Assembly (NCBI RefSeq): GCF_024652905.1
Contig: NZ_CP102428.1
Location: forward strand, 4,262,001 to 4,326,000
Length of the DNA stretch: 64,000 bases
Reading direction: 5' to 3'
From: Pseudomonas oryzihabitans
Lineage (GTDB): Bacteria; Pseudomonadota; Gammaproteobacteria; Pseudomonadales; Pseudomonadaceae
Of the stretch, positions 52,562 to 61,272 are shown piece by piece (the first letter of the stretch is position 1; each line of letters begins with the position of its first letter). Below the pieces are notes generated by a model. That model made no database searches. It worked only from the letters and a program-made list of their open reading frames with translations, and was not told the DNA's origin. The position numbers and the translations under genes were made by a program.

Positions 52562-53452
52562 ATGGGCAGGCAGGTCGGGGTCATCGGACTCGGCAACATG
52601 GGCGGCAACATGGCGATCACCCTGGCGCGCAAGGGCGTGGCCGTCACCGGCCTGGATCCCTCCAGCGCCGCCTGCGAGCGGGTCGCTGCCCAGGGCGTGG
52701 CCATCGCTGGCGATCTGGCGGCCCTGGCCGCCGGCAGCGACGTCATCGTGCTGTCGCTGCCCAAGGCCGAGCACGTCGAGGCCGTGTGCCTGGGCGAGGC
52801 GGGCCTGGTCAGCCGCGTGCGGCCGGGCACCGTGGTGGTCGACACCACCACCTCCACCCCGGAGACCAGCCGCCGGGTAGCGGCGGCCTTCGCCGAGGTC
52901 GGCGCCGATTTCCTCGATGCCCCTGTCTCCGGCGGCCCCGCCGGTGCCGCGGCTGGCACCATGACCATGGTCATCGGCGGTAGCGAGGCAGCCCTGGCCA
53001 AGGCATTGCCGGCGCTGGAAGCCATGAGCGCGACCCGGGTGCACATCGGCGCCGTGGGCGCCGGCAACATCGCCAAGATCGCCAACAACCTGCTGGCCGC
53101 GGCGCACCTGATCACCACCGCCGAGGCGGTGACCATGGCCGCCCGTGCCGGCGTCGCCCCGGAGAAGCTGCTCGAAGGCATCAATGCCGGTTCCGGGCGC
53201 AGCGCCGCCAGCCAGGGCATGTTCCCTACCTGGGTGCTGAACAAGGCCTATGACTCCGGCTTCACCATGGGCCTGATGCGCAAGGACGTGGGCCTGGCCC
53301 AGCAGCTCATCGCCGAACTCGGCCTCGACCTGCCGCTGGCCGCGGCCACCGCCCAGGTCTGGAAGGCCAGCGCCGAGACCCTGGCCGATGGCGAGGATTT
53401 CTGCGCCATCGCGCGACGCACCAGCGAAGACCTGTTCGGCAAGGGGGAATGA
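52562..53452 (+). CDS. 3-hydroxyisobutyrate dehydrogenase family oxidoreductase
   Basis: A 296-residue beta-hydroxyacid dehydrogenase. The Rossmann N-terminus is VIGLGNMGGNMAITLARKG, the substrate loop DAPVSGGPAGAAAGTMTMVIGG, and the catalytic Lys is in GNIAKIANNLLAAAH. Relatives include 3-hydroxyisobutyrate dehydrogenase (MmsB) and tartronate semialdehyde reductase; the substrate here is open. The stop overlaps the aldehyde dehydrogenase start (ATGA), so dehydrogenase and aldehyde dehydrogenase probably act in series on one pathway, under the shared element upstream. Confidence 0.88.
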   Translation: MGRQVGVIGLGNMGGNMAITLARKGVAVTGLDPSSAACERVAAQGVAIAGDLAALAAGSDVIVLSLPKAEHVEAVCLGEAGLVSRVRPGTVVVDTTTSTPETSRRVAAAFAEVGADFLDAPVSGGPAGAAAGTMTMVIGGSEAALAKALPALEAMSATRVHIGAVGAGNIAKIANNLLAAAHLITTAEAVTMAARAGVAPEKLLEGINAGSGRSAASQGMFPTWVLNKAYDSGFTMGLMRKDVGLAQQLIAELGLDLPLAAATAQVWKASAETLADGEDFCAIARRTSEDLFGKGE

Positions 53453-54972
53453 TCATGATGAACGCCAAGACACTGGAATTGCTCAAGCCCCTCTGGGGCG
53501 ACCGCCAGCAGGTCGCCAGCTACGTGGACGGCGCCTTCGTCGATGGCAGCGGCGAGCGGATCACCGTGCGCAACGCCCATGACGACAGCCCGGCCTACAG
53601 CTACCCCGATGCCGACCTGGCCGTGGTCGAGCGCGCCGATGCCGCCGCCCGCCGGGCGCGCGAGGAATGGCGCGCCCTGACCGCCCAGGCGCGCGGGCGC
53701 ATCATCTACAAGGTTGGCGCCCTGGTCCGCGAGGAGGCCGAGGTCCTGGCGCAGCTGGAATCGCTGACCGCCAACAAACCGATCCGTGATGCCCGCGTCG
53801 AGGTGCTCAAGGTCGCCGAGATGTTCGAGTACTACGCCGGCTGGGCCGACAAGCTGCATGGCGAGGTCATCCCAGTGCCCACCAGCCACCTCAACTACGT
53901 GACCTACGAACCCCTGGGCACGGTGCTGCAGATCACCCCCTGGAATGCGCCGATCTTTACCGGCGGCTGGCAGATCGCTCCGGCCATCACCGCCGGCAAC
54001 GCGGTGATCCTCAAGCCGTCCGAACTGACTCCGGTGACCTCGCTGCTGCTGGGCGTGCTGGTGGAACGCGCCGGTGCGCCCAAGGGCCTGGTCAACGTGC
54101 TCGCCGGCCAGGGCCATACCGTCGGCCAGCAGGTGATCGCCCACGCCGACATCCGCAAGGTGGTCTTTGTCGGCTCGCCGGCCACCGGCCGGCACATCGC
54201 CGCCGCCGCGGCCCAGCGCTGCATACCGGTGGTGCTGGAGCTGGGCGGCAAGTCGGCCAACATCGTCTTCGAAGACGCCGACCTGGACCTGGCCGTGCGC
54301 GGCGCCCAGGCGGCGATCTTCTCTGGGGCCGGACAGAGTTGCGTCTCCGGGTCGCGGCTGCTAGTGCAGGAGTCCATCTACGAGCGTTTCATCCAGGCGG
54401 TGGCCCGCGCCGCCAGCCAGTTCAAGGTGGGGGACCCGAGTGATCCCGAGACCCAGATCGGCCCGATCCACAACGCCAAGCAGTTCGCCCACGTCAGGAA
54501 CATGGTGGAAGGTGCCCTCGGTGAGGGCGCACGGCTGGTGGCCAATGGCGTCGAGCCGCTTCCCGCCGGGACGGGCTACTACGTCAATCCCACGGTACTG
54601 GCTGGCCACAATGGCCTGAGTTGCGCCCAGGAAGAGATCTTCGGGCCAGTGGTGGTGGCTATCCCGTTCAAGGACGAGGCCGATGCCATCCGCATCGCCA
54701 ACGACAGCCGCTTCGGCCTGGCCGGGGCGGTCTGGACTCGCGATGTCGGTCGTGCCCACCGGGTGGCGCGCGGTGTGCGCGCCGGTACCTTCTGGGTCAA
54801 CGGCTACAAGACCATCCACGTCAGCTCGCCCTTCGGCGGCTACGGCGAGAGCGGCTACGGTCGCTCCTCGGGCCTCGATGCCCTGCGCGAATACAGTGAG
54901 GTGAAGAGCGTCTGGGTGGAAACCGCCGCGGTGCCCGCCGCCGGCTTCGGCTACGGCGCTAGCCTGGAGTAA
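53449..54972 (+). CDS. NAD(P)-dependent aldehyde dehydrogenase
   Basis: A 507-residue aldehyde dehydrogenase (505 or 504 if ATG 53455 or 53458 is used). Seen are the NAD-binding segment ITPWNAPIFTGGWQIAPAI, VGSPATGRHIA, catalytic Glu in LELGGKSAN, catalytic Cys in SGAGQSCVSGSR and the C-terminal FGGYGESGYGR. It groups by eye with broad aldehyde or semialdehyde dehydrogenases rather than with the CoA-acylating MmsA. It is coupled to the dehydrogenase upstream and is 3 bases from the amidohydrolase. Confidence 0.92.
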   Translation: MIMMNAKTLELLKPLWGDRQQVASYVDGAFVDGSGERITVRNAHDDSPAYSYPDADLAVVERADAAARRAREEWRALTAQARGRIIYKVGALVREEAEVLAQLESLTANKPIRDARVEVLKVAEMFEYYAGWADKLHGEVIPVPTSHLNYVTYEPLGTVLQITPWNAPIFTGGWQIAPAITAGNAVILKPSELTPVTSLLLGVLVERAGAPKGLVNVLAGQGHTVGQQVIAHADIRKVVFVGSPATGRHIAAAAAQRCIPVVLELGGKSANIVFEDADLDLAVRGAQAAIFSGAGQSCVSGSRLLVQESIYERFIQAVARAASQFKVGDPSDPETQIGPIHNAKQFAHVRNMVEGALGEGARLVANGVEPLPAGTGYYVNPTVLAGHNGLSCAQEEIFGPVVVAIPFKDEADAIRIANDSRFGLAGAVWTRDVGRAHRVARGVRAGTFWVNGYKTIHVSSPFGGYGESGYGRSSGLDALREYSEVKSVWVETAAVPAAGFGYGASLE

Positions 54973-54975
54973 CAG

Positions 54976-56130
54976 ATGACCATCCATCAAGCCTTATTGG
55001 ACGACGCCCGCAGCTGGCGTCGCGATTTCCACGCCCATCCGGAACTGGGTTTCGCCGAGCACCGCACCGCGGCGCGGGTGGCCGAGTTGCTGGAGGGCTT
55101 CGGCCTGGAGGTCCATCGTGGCCTCGGTGGGACCGGCGTGGTCGGGGTGCTGCGTCACGGCGAGGGCCCCAGCCTGGGTCTGCGCGCCGACATGGACGCC
55201 CTGCCGATGCAGGAGGTGGGGGATGTCCCCCACCGTTCCACCGCCGCCGGGCGCATGCACGCCTGCGGCCATGACGGCCATACCGCCATTCTGCTGGCCA
55301 CCGCGCGTCACCTGAGCGAACACCGCGATTTCCGCGGCACCCTCTATTTCGTCTTCCAGCCCGCCGAGGAAAATCTTGGCGGCGCCCAGAAGATGATCGA
55401 GGACGGCCTGTTCGAACGCTTTCCCATGGACGCCCTCTACGGCCTGCACAACTGGCCGGGATTGCCGGCCGGGCAGGTGGTGGTCAATCCGGGCGCCATG
55501 ATGGCCTCGCTGGACACCTTCGCCATCACCCTGACCGGCAAGGGCTGCCACGCGGCCATGCCCGAGCGCGGGCGCGATCCCATCGTCGCCGCGGCGGACC
55601 TGATCCTGCAGCTGCAGACCATCGTCGCCCGGCGGATCTCGCCGCTGGCCGCCGCGGTGGTCAGCGTGACCATGCTGGAGGCGGGGGAGGCCATCAACGT
55701 CATCCCCGAGGTGGCGCGGGTCAGGGGCACGGTGCGCTGCCTGGATGGCGCGGTGCGCGCCGAGGTGGAGCGGCTGATCGGCGAGATCGTCGCCCAGGCG
55801 CCGCTGGCCCAGGGGGTGCGCGGCGAGCTGGAATTCACCCGCGGCTATCCGGTGACCCAGAACCATCCCGAGCAGGCGGCGCGGGTACGTCAGGCGGCGG
55901 TGACCGCCTTTGGCGCCGAGCGGGTCAGCGATGGCGTACCACCGTCCATGGCCTCCGAGGACTTCGCCTTCATGCTGGCGGCGCGCCCGGGGGCCTATCT
56001 CTGGCTGGGCGTCGACGGCGCCCAGCCCTCGGCACCGCTGCACAACCCGGCCTATGACTTCAACGACGCCATCATCGAGCCGGCCGTACGGCTGTGGGCC
56101 GAGCTGGTGCGCCAGGAGTTGCCGGTCTAG
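54976..56130 (+). CDS. M20 family amidohydrolase (hippurate hydrolase-like)
   Basis: A 384-residue zinc amidohydrolase predicted to cut N-acyl amino acids or similar amides. Motifs: RRDFHAHPELGFAEHRTA, RADMDALPMQE, HACGHDGHTAILL (metal site), QPAEENLGGAQKMIEDG with the catalytic Glu pair, GKGCHAAMPERGRDP and PSMASEDFAFML. It is the third gene of the module and convergent with the lysR gene 28 bases downstream. It likely releases the compound processed by the two dehydrogenases, but the substrate is unknown. Confidence 0.92.
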   Translation: MTIHQALLDDARSWRRDFHAHPELGFAEHRTAARVAELLEGFGLEVHRGLGGTGVVGVLRHGEGPSLGLRADMDALPMQEVGDVPHRSTAAGRMHACGHDGHTAILLATARHLSEHRDFRGTLYFVFQPAEENLGGAQKMIEDGLFERFPMDALYGLHNWPGLPAGQVVVNPGAMMASLDTFAITLTGKGCHAAMPERGRDPIVAAADLILQLQTIVARRISPLAAAVVSVTMLEAGEAINVIPEVARVRGTVRCLDGAVRAEVERLIGEIVAQAPLAQGVRGELEFTRGYPVTQNHPEQAARVRQAAVTAFGAERVSDGVPPSMASEDFAFMLAARPGAYLWLGVDGAQPSAPLHNPAYDFNDAIIEPAVRLWAELVRQELPV

Positions 56131-56157
56131 GCCTCTTACAGCGACGGCCGCCGACGC

Positions 56158-57060
56158 TCAGCGAAAGGCGGTCATCTGCTGCACCATGGCCGTGCGCAAC
56201 TCGTCCGCGGCGCGACTGAGCTTGCGTCCCAGACGGGTCACCAGCTCGACGTGGGCGCGGGCAAAGCCCGGATCGGCCAAGGGCAGGGCGCGCAAGGCGC
56301 CGCTGTCCAATTCCTGGGTGGCGGCGAACAGCGGCAGCAGGGTCACGCCGCCCTGCTGGGCATAGTGCTTGAGCAGGGCGAAGGTGTTGCAGGTCAGGGT
56401 TGGCGCCAGGCGCTGGCCGGCGGCCTGCTCCACGGCGTCGAGCATCTGGCGGATGCCGTAGGAGATATCCGGCAGCGCCAGGCGGTGCTGGCCCAGCTCA
56501 GCCAGGGTCACGGGCGCCCGGGCTCCGGCCAGCGGATGCCCTGATGCCACCAGCGCATAGAGCGGCTGCTCGCGACTGCCATGTACGCGCAGGTGCGGAT
56601 CGCGCGGCGGATTGAACACCAGCCCCAGTTGCGCCTCGTCTTCCATTACCTGGCGAATCACCTCGTTGGTGCCCACCACATTGACCCTGACCTCGATCTC
56701 CGGATGCCGCGCGGAAAAGTCGCCCAGGCTGCGCGACAGGTCGCCGATGAAGCCCTCGCCGATGGCCAGCACCACGCGGCCGGTGCGCAGGCCCTGGAGA
56801 TCGGAGATGGCGTCTCTCAAGCCGTCGAGCTGGGTCTGGCGCTGGCGGAAATAGTCCAGCACCAGGCGCCCGGCCTCGGTCGGGGTGATGCCGCGGCGGT
56901 GTCTTTCGATGAGGTCGACGCCCAGCTCCGCCTCGACCTGGGCGATCTGCCGGCTGACCGCGGACGGGGCGATATCCAGGGCGTCGGCCGCGGCGCGCAC
57001 GCTGCCCAGGCGCACCGCCTCGACGAAATAATGCAAGCGTTGTTCGTGAATTCCACGCAT
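56158..57060 (-). CDS. LysR family transcriptional regulator
   Basis: A 300-residue LTTR. The winged helix-turn-helix is at about residues 8-65 (VRLGSVRAAADALDIAPSAVSRQ, LIERHRRGITPTEAG), followed by a periplasmic-binding-like effector domain (about 95-295). It is divergent from the DUF3100 permease gene across 329 bases and convergent with the M20 gene, so it probably controls the module. A likely site is in the gap at 57096-57135. Confidence 0.93.
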   Translation of the reverse strand: MRGIHEQRLHYFVEAVRLGSVRAAADALDIAPSAVSRQIAQVEAELGVDLIERHRRGITPTEAGRLVLDYFRQRQTQLDGLRDAISDLQGLRTGRVVLAIGEGFIGDLSRSLGDFSARHPEIEVRVNVVGTNEVIRQVMEDEAQLGLVFNPPRDPHLRVHGSREQPLYALVASGHPLAGARAPVTLAELGQHRLALPDISYGIRQMLDAVEQAAGQRLAPTLTCNTFALLKHYAQQGGVTLLPLFAATQELDSGALRALPLADPGFARAHVELVTRLGRKLSRAADELRTAMVQQMTAFR

Positions 57061-57095
57061 CCGTGTGTTCTCTTAAAGGCAACGGAAAAGGCCAT

Positions 57096-57135
57096 TTCCA
57101 GTATTGGAGAGAGAACAGGCCGCTGTCCATACTCG
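57096..57135. promoter_or_regulatory. LysR-type site and shared element in the lysR-DUF3100 gap
   Basis: TTCCAGTATTGGA (57096-57108) is a T-N11-A motif with dyad TCCA/TGGA, the classic LysR box. It overlaps GTATTGG (57101-57107), which with CATACTCG (57128-57135) repeats the element at 52470-52504 at exactly the same 20-base spacing. It is 36-75 bases upstream of the lysR start and 255 bases upstream of the DUF3100 gene. Nothing else is recognisable in the rest of the 329-base gap. Confidence 0.5.
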
Positions 57136-57389
57136 GGCCAAGACCACGGCCGCCCCGGCCTGGCCAAGGCCCGCGACGCAGAGCTCCGGAACGGCGAGAA
57201 GTCCCAGGCGAGACCCTGTCCGCGGCGGGCTTCCTCCCTTCGGCACGCCAGGCGTGCGACCTCGACCAGGCCTCCAGAACGACCGGGTCCTGCTCCCTAG
57301 CGGAGCCCTTTTCTGCCCAGCGGGCCTCGCCGCTCGCGACTGCCAACCATACCAACAACCGAGCCCGCGAGCGGGCCGCAGGGGGAAGA

Positions 57390-58715
57390 ATGAGCGCCAA
57401 TCCGACGCTGGCCGTGGGCCAGGACCGAGCTGTCAGCAATACCGTCAGACTCTACATCTGGGCAGCGCTGGTGCTGCTGATCGCCGAGCTGATCGGCTCC
57501 CTCACCATACCGCTGGGTCCGGGCAAGGTGGTGCTGCTGCCGATGATCTGGGCGCTCTTGCTGGGTGCGGCGGTGGGGCAGGTCGGCAAGCGCATGCCGC
57601 TGGGTCTGGGTATCGACCGCGGCGCCCAGGTGCGCTCGGCGGCCATTCTGCAATACGCCTTGCTGGTGTTCATCGCCAAGCTCGGCCTGGTGGTGGGTGG
57701 CTCGCTGCCCACGGTGATCGCCGCCGGCTGGGCACTGGCCTTCCAGGAGCTTGGGCATTTCGTCGGCACCATCCTGCTCGGCCTGCCGGTGGCCCTGCTG
57801 CTGGGCATCAAGCGCGAGGCCATCGGTGCCACCTTCTCGGTGGGGCGTGAACCGAGTCTGGCGATCATCAGCGAACGCTATGGCATGGACTCCCCGGAAG
57901 GTCGTGGCGTGCTCGCCGAGTACCTGACCGGCACCCTGTTCGGCGCAGTGTTCATGGCCATCGTCGCCGGCTTCATCGCCAGCCTGAACATCTTTCACCC
58001 CTATTCCCTGGCCATGGGCGCCGGCCTGGGCTCGGGCAGCATCATGGCCGCCGCGGCCGGTGCCATCGCGGCCCAGCAGACCGCCGAGGTGGCCAAGGAG
58101 GTCATGGCGCTGGCCGCCGCCGCCAACCTCATCACCCTGACCCTGGGCACCTACTTCACCCTGTTCATCTCCCTGCCACTGGCGGTCTGGGGCTACCGGG
58201 TGATGGAGCCGCGCATCGGCCGTACCACCAAGGCTTCCTTCCAGCAGAGTTCGGTGGATGCTGGCGTGGTGGACGAACCCGTGGAACTGGGCTGGTCGGC
58301 ACGCTTTAGCGCCTGGCTGGCCTCGGGCGCCCTGGCGCTGCTGGCGACCCTGGTGATGAGCAATACCCTGCCAACGGCTGCTTTCCTGGGCGTCGCGGTG
58401 ATGATCCTGGCGGCCTTCGTCGGTGAACTGCTCTGCCAGCTGTTTCGCCGCAAGGTGCCGGCGGTGTGCTGGGTATCGCTGGTGGCCATGTTCCTGACCT
58501 CGCCCTGGTGCCCGCTGGCGCCGCAGATCACCGCCGCCCACAACGCGGTCGGCATCATGGCGCTGATCACCCCCATGCTGGCCTTCGCCGGCCTGTCCAT
58601 CGCCAAGGACATCCCGGCCTTCCGTCGCCTCGGCTGGCGCATCGTGGTGGTTTCGCTGATCGCCAGCTTCGGCACCTTCATCGGCGCGGCTTTCATCGCC
58701 GAAGTGTTTCACTGA
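57390..58715 (+). CDS. DUF3100 family membrane permease
   Basis: A 441-residue inner-membrane protein with about 10 to 12 helices (for example 20-40, 45-62, 85-112, 120-140, 185-212), matching DUF3100, a putative transporter family. A polar segment GREPSLAIISERYGMDSPEGRG lies between helices, and GLGSGSIMAAAAGAIAAQQ is Ala/Gly-rich. ATG 57390 follows GGGGGAAG and begins a hydrophilic N-terminus before TM1. Placed beside a LysR gene and a catabolic trio, it is probably the uptake system for the same compound. Confidence 0.82.
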   Translation: MSANPTLAVGQDRAVSNTVRLYIWAALVLLIAELIGSLTIPLGPGKVVLLPMIWALLLGAAVGQVGKRMPLGLGIDRGAQVRSAAILQYALLVFIAKLGLVVGGSLPTVIAAGWALAFQELGHFVGTILLGLPVALLLGIKREAIGATFSVGREPSLAIISERYGMDSPEGRGVLAEYLTGTLFGAVFMAIVAGFIASLNIFHPYSLAMGAGLGSGSIMAAAAGAIAAQQTAEVAKEVMALAAAANLITLTLGTYFTLFISLPLAVWGYRVMEPRIGRTTKASFQQSSVDAGVVDEPVELGWSARFSAWLASGALALLATLVMSNTLPTAAFLGVAVMILAAFVGELLCQLFRRKVPAVCWVSLVAMFLTSPWCPLAPQITAAHNAVGIMALITPMLAFAGLSIAKDIPAFRRLGWRIVVVSLIASFGTFIGAAFIAEVFH

Positions 58716-58897
58716 TCCTCGCGCGCACCGGGTCCCCGGTGCGCCGCTTCCCGCTACCGTACTGCCCCTTCGTCTGACTCGCCTGCTCCTGCATTTTCGT
58801 GTCGCAGCTCCCAGCCTTGAGCCCTGGCGGCAAGGTGTCGTCCCTGGGCGATCACCGGCGCTTGAGCTGCGCACCGAGTTGCAGTATCTATGATGGA

Positions 58898-58920
58898 AAA
58901 TTAACAAAAACCGTTAATTT
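58898..58920. promoter_or_regulatory. Candidate operator of the deoxyribose operon
   Basis: A perfect inverted repeat AAATTAAC-N7-GTTAATTT, strikingly AT-rich in this GC-rich region, lies 34 bases before deoK. A possible promoter TTGAGC (58862-58867), 17 bases, TATCTA (58885-58890) would place the start of transcription at the operator. The DeoR-family gene downstream is the obvious candidate to bind it. A larger gap of 238 bases precedes deoK; nothing else was seen in it. Confidence 0.5.
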
Positions 58921-58953
58921 AATAACATCAAGAAAAACGGAGGCGCGCTCGGC

Positions 58954-59880
58954 ATGGGCAAAATCGCGGTCATCGGCAGCAACATGGTCGATCTCATCAC
59001 CTATATCGAGCGCCTGCCCGTGCAGGGCGAGACGCTGGAGGCGCCGGACTTCGCCCTCGGCTGTGGCGGCAAGGGCGCCAACCAGGCGGTCGCCGCGGCC
59101 AAGCTGGGCAGCGAGGTGCTGATGGTGACCAAGGTCGGCGACGACCTCTTCGCCGACAACACCCTGGCCAACTTCCGCCGCTTCGGTATCGACACCCGTC
59201 ATGTGACCCGCGCGCCGGGTCGCTCCAGCGGGGTGGCGCCGATCTTCGTCCAGCCCGACTCGCACAACAGCATCCTCATCGTGAAGGGCGCCAACGCCGC
59301 TCTCGGCGCGGTCGACATCCAGGCGGCGGAAGCCGATCTGCGCGATTGCGCGCTGATCGTGCTGCAGCTGGAAATCGCCCTGGAGACCGTCTACGCGGCC
59401 ATCGACTGCGGCCAGCGCCTGGGCATCCCGGTGCTGCTCAATCCGGCGCCGGCAGTGGCCGACCTGAGCGCCGCGCACCTCGCCCGGCTGGATTACTTCG
59501 TCCCCAACGAGACCGAACTGGCCCTGGTCAGCGGTCTGCCCGTGCAGGATCGCGAGAGCGCTTTCGCCGCCGCGCGGGTGCTGGCCGGTCGCGGCATCCG
59601 CCATGTGGTGGTCACCCTCGGTGCCCAGGGCGCGCTGTACGTGGGCGAGGAGGGCGAGTTCAGCCTGTCCGGCCAGCCGGTGGCGGCCATCGACACCACC
59701 GGCGCCGGCGATGCCTTCATCGGCTGCTTCGCCCATGGCCGCGTCCAGGGCCTCGGCCTGCGGGACGCCATGCAGCGCGCCGTGGCCTATTCGGCACTGT
59801 CGGTCACCGGGCGCGGCACCCAGACCTCCTATCCCGAGGCCGCGGTCTTCGAAGACTACCTCGCGTCCCTGGATCTCTGA
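58954..59880 (+). CDS. deoK: PfkB family sugar kinase, probable deoxyribokinase
   Basis: A 308-residue ribokinase-type enzyme, predicted to phosphorylate 2-deoxyribose at C5. N-terminal PfkB motif GCGGKGANQAVAAAKLG and C-terminal motif DTTGAGDAFIGCFAHG with the catalytic Asp. Ribokinase and deoxyribokinase are hard to tell apart by sequence; deoC and the DUF4432 gene in the same cluster, and no ribose-binding or rbs gene, favour deoxyribose. First gene of the deoK-permease-DUF4432 operon, with an operator-like palindrome upstream. A GGAGG ribosome site precedes the ATG. Confidence 0.85.
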   Translation: MGKIAVIGSNMVDLITYIERLPVQGETLEAPDFALGCGGKGANQAVAAAKLGSEVLMVTKVGDDLFADNTLANFRRFGIDTRHVTRAPGRSSGVAPIFVQPDSHNSILIVKGANAALGAVDIQAAEADLRDCALIVLQLEIALETVYAAIDCGQRLGIPVLLNPAPAVADLSAAHLARLDYFVPNETELALVSGLPVQDRESAFAAARVLAGRGIRHVVVTLGAQGALYVGEEGEFSLSGQPVAAIDTTGAGDAFIGCFAHGRVQGLGLRDAMQRAVAYSALSVTGRGTQTSYPEAAVFEDYLASLDL

Positions 59881-59927
59881 CGCAAGGTCGGCAATCCCTC
59901 ACCCTGGCACCCCTACGGAGAACAACA

Positions 59928-61259
59928 ATGAGCCAGTCACCCCTGCGGCCCAGCGCCGACGGCTACTACCTGAACCGCACGCCCTGGTTCGCCTTCATCC
60001 TGCTGTGCTGCATCTTCGCCCTCTGGGCCGCCGCGGCGAGCATGAACGACGTGCTCATCGCCCACTTCAAGAAGGCCTTCCTGCTCAGTGACTTCCAGAC
60101 CGCCTTCGTGCAGTCGGCCTTCTATCTCGGCTATTTCTTCCTGGCCCTGCCGGCCGCGCTGATGGTGCGGCGCTTCAGCTACAAGACGACCATCCTCTTC
60201 GGCCTGTTCCTCTACATGGTCGGCTGCCTGCTGTTCTTTCCGGCCGCCTCCATGGCCAAGTACGGCATGTTCCTGCTGGCGCTGTTCGTGATCGCCGCGG
60301 GGCTGTCCTTCCTGGAGACCGCCTGCAACACCTACTCGACCCTGCTCGGGCCGCGCGAGACTGGCACCCGCCGGTTGAACATCTCCCAGACCTTTCACCC
60401 CTTCGGCGCCATGACCGGCGTCTACGTGGGCAGCTTCGTGATGTTCAAGGACGGCGACGCCAGCCAGGCGCAGCTGCTGCAGATGAATCCCGCCGAGGCC
60501 GCCGCCCAGCAGCTGCAGATGATCCAGGCCACCCTGACGCCCTACCAGTGGATGATCGGCGTGCTGGTGCTGATCTTCGTGCTGATCGCCTGCACCCGCT
60601 ATCCGGCCTGCAAGGGCAACGATGCCGTGCGCAGCGAGGGCGACGGCATGGCCGCCAGCCTGGGTCGGCTGAGACGCAATCCGCGATTCGTCTTTGGCGT
60701 GCTGGCGCAGTTCCTCTATGTCGGCGCCCAGGTCGGCGTCTGGAGCTTCACCATCCGCCTGGCCATGCAGCTCGGCGGCATGAACGAGCGCAGCGCCTCC
60801 TGGTTCCTGCTCACCACCTTCGCCGCCTATTTCGTCGGCAAGCTGATCGCCAACCTGCTGATGCGTCGCTGGCATCCGGCCAAGGTGCTGGGCGTCTACG
60901 GGGTGCTGTGCATCGCCCTGCTGGCCTACACCATCCTGGTGCCCAACATCACCGCGGTGTACGCCGCCGTGGGCGTGAGCATCTTCCTCGGCCCCTGCTG
61001 GCCGACCATCTATGGCCTGACCGTCGACGGCATCGGCCGCGACACCGAGTTCGGCGGTTCGCTGCTGGTGATGAGCATCGTCGGTGGCGGGGTGATCCCG
61101 ATCTTCCAGGGGCTGCTGTCGGACTACACCGGCGGCAACATGCAGCTGGCCTATTCGGTACCGCTGCTGTGCTTCACGGTGATCGTCGCCTACGCCCTCT
61201 ATTGCCTGCGTCATCCGGCCAGCGAGCGGCTGCCGGTGGGCGCCGCCCAGACCGCCTGA
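59928..61259 (+). CDS. deoP: FucP-type sugar:H+ symporter, probable deoxyribose permease
   Basis: A 443-residue MFS permease of the FHS group with about 12 helices. LSDFQTAFVQSAFYLGYFFLALP and GLSFLETACNTYSTLLGP are typical FucP family segments; the latter includes the ETACN motif of sugar-binding helix 4. Salmonella has a closely related DeoP in a deoQKPX operon, and the neighbours here are the same, so deoxyribose is the most likely cargo. 47 bases after deoK. Confidence 0.87.
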   Translation: MSQSPLRPSADGYYLNRTPWFAFILLCCIFALWAAAASMNDVLIAHFKKAFLLSDFQTAFVQSAFYLGYFFLALPAALMVRRFSYKTTILFGLFLYMVGCLLFFPAASMAKYGMFLLALFVIAAGLSFLETACNTYSTLLGPRETGTRRLNISQTFHPFGAMTGVYVGSFVMFKDGDASQAQLLQMNPAEAAAQQLQMIQATLTPYQWMIGVLVLIFVLIACTRYPACKGNDAVRSEGDGMAASLGRLRRNPRFVFGVLAQFLYVGAQVGVWSFTIRLAMQLGGMNERSASWFLLTTFAAYFVGKLIANLLMRRWHPAKVLGVYGVLCIALLAYTILVPNITAVYAAVGVSIFLGPCWPTIYGLTVDGIGRDTEFGGSLLVMSIVGGGVIPIFQGLLSDYTGGNMQLAYSVPLLCFTVIVAYALYCLRHPASERLPVGAAQTA

Positions 61260-61272
61260 GGAGGACGCCGCC

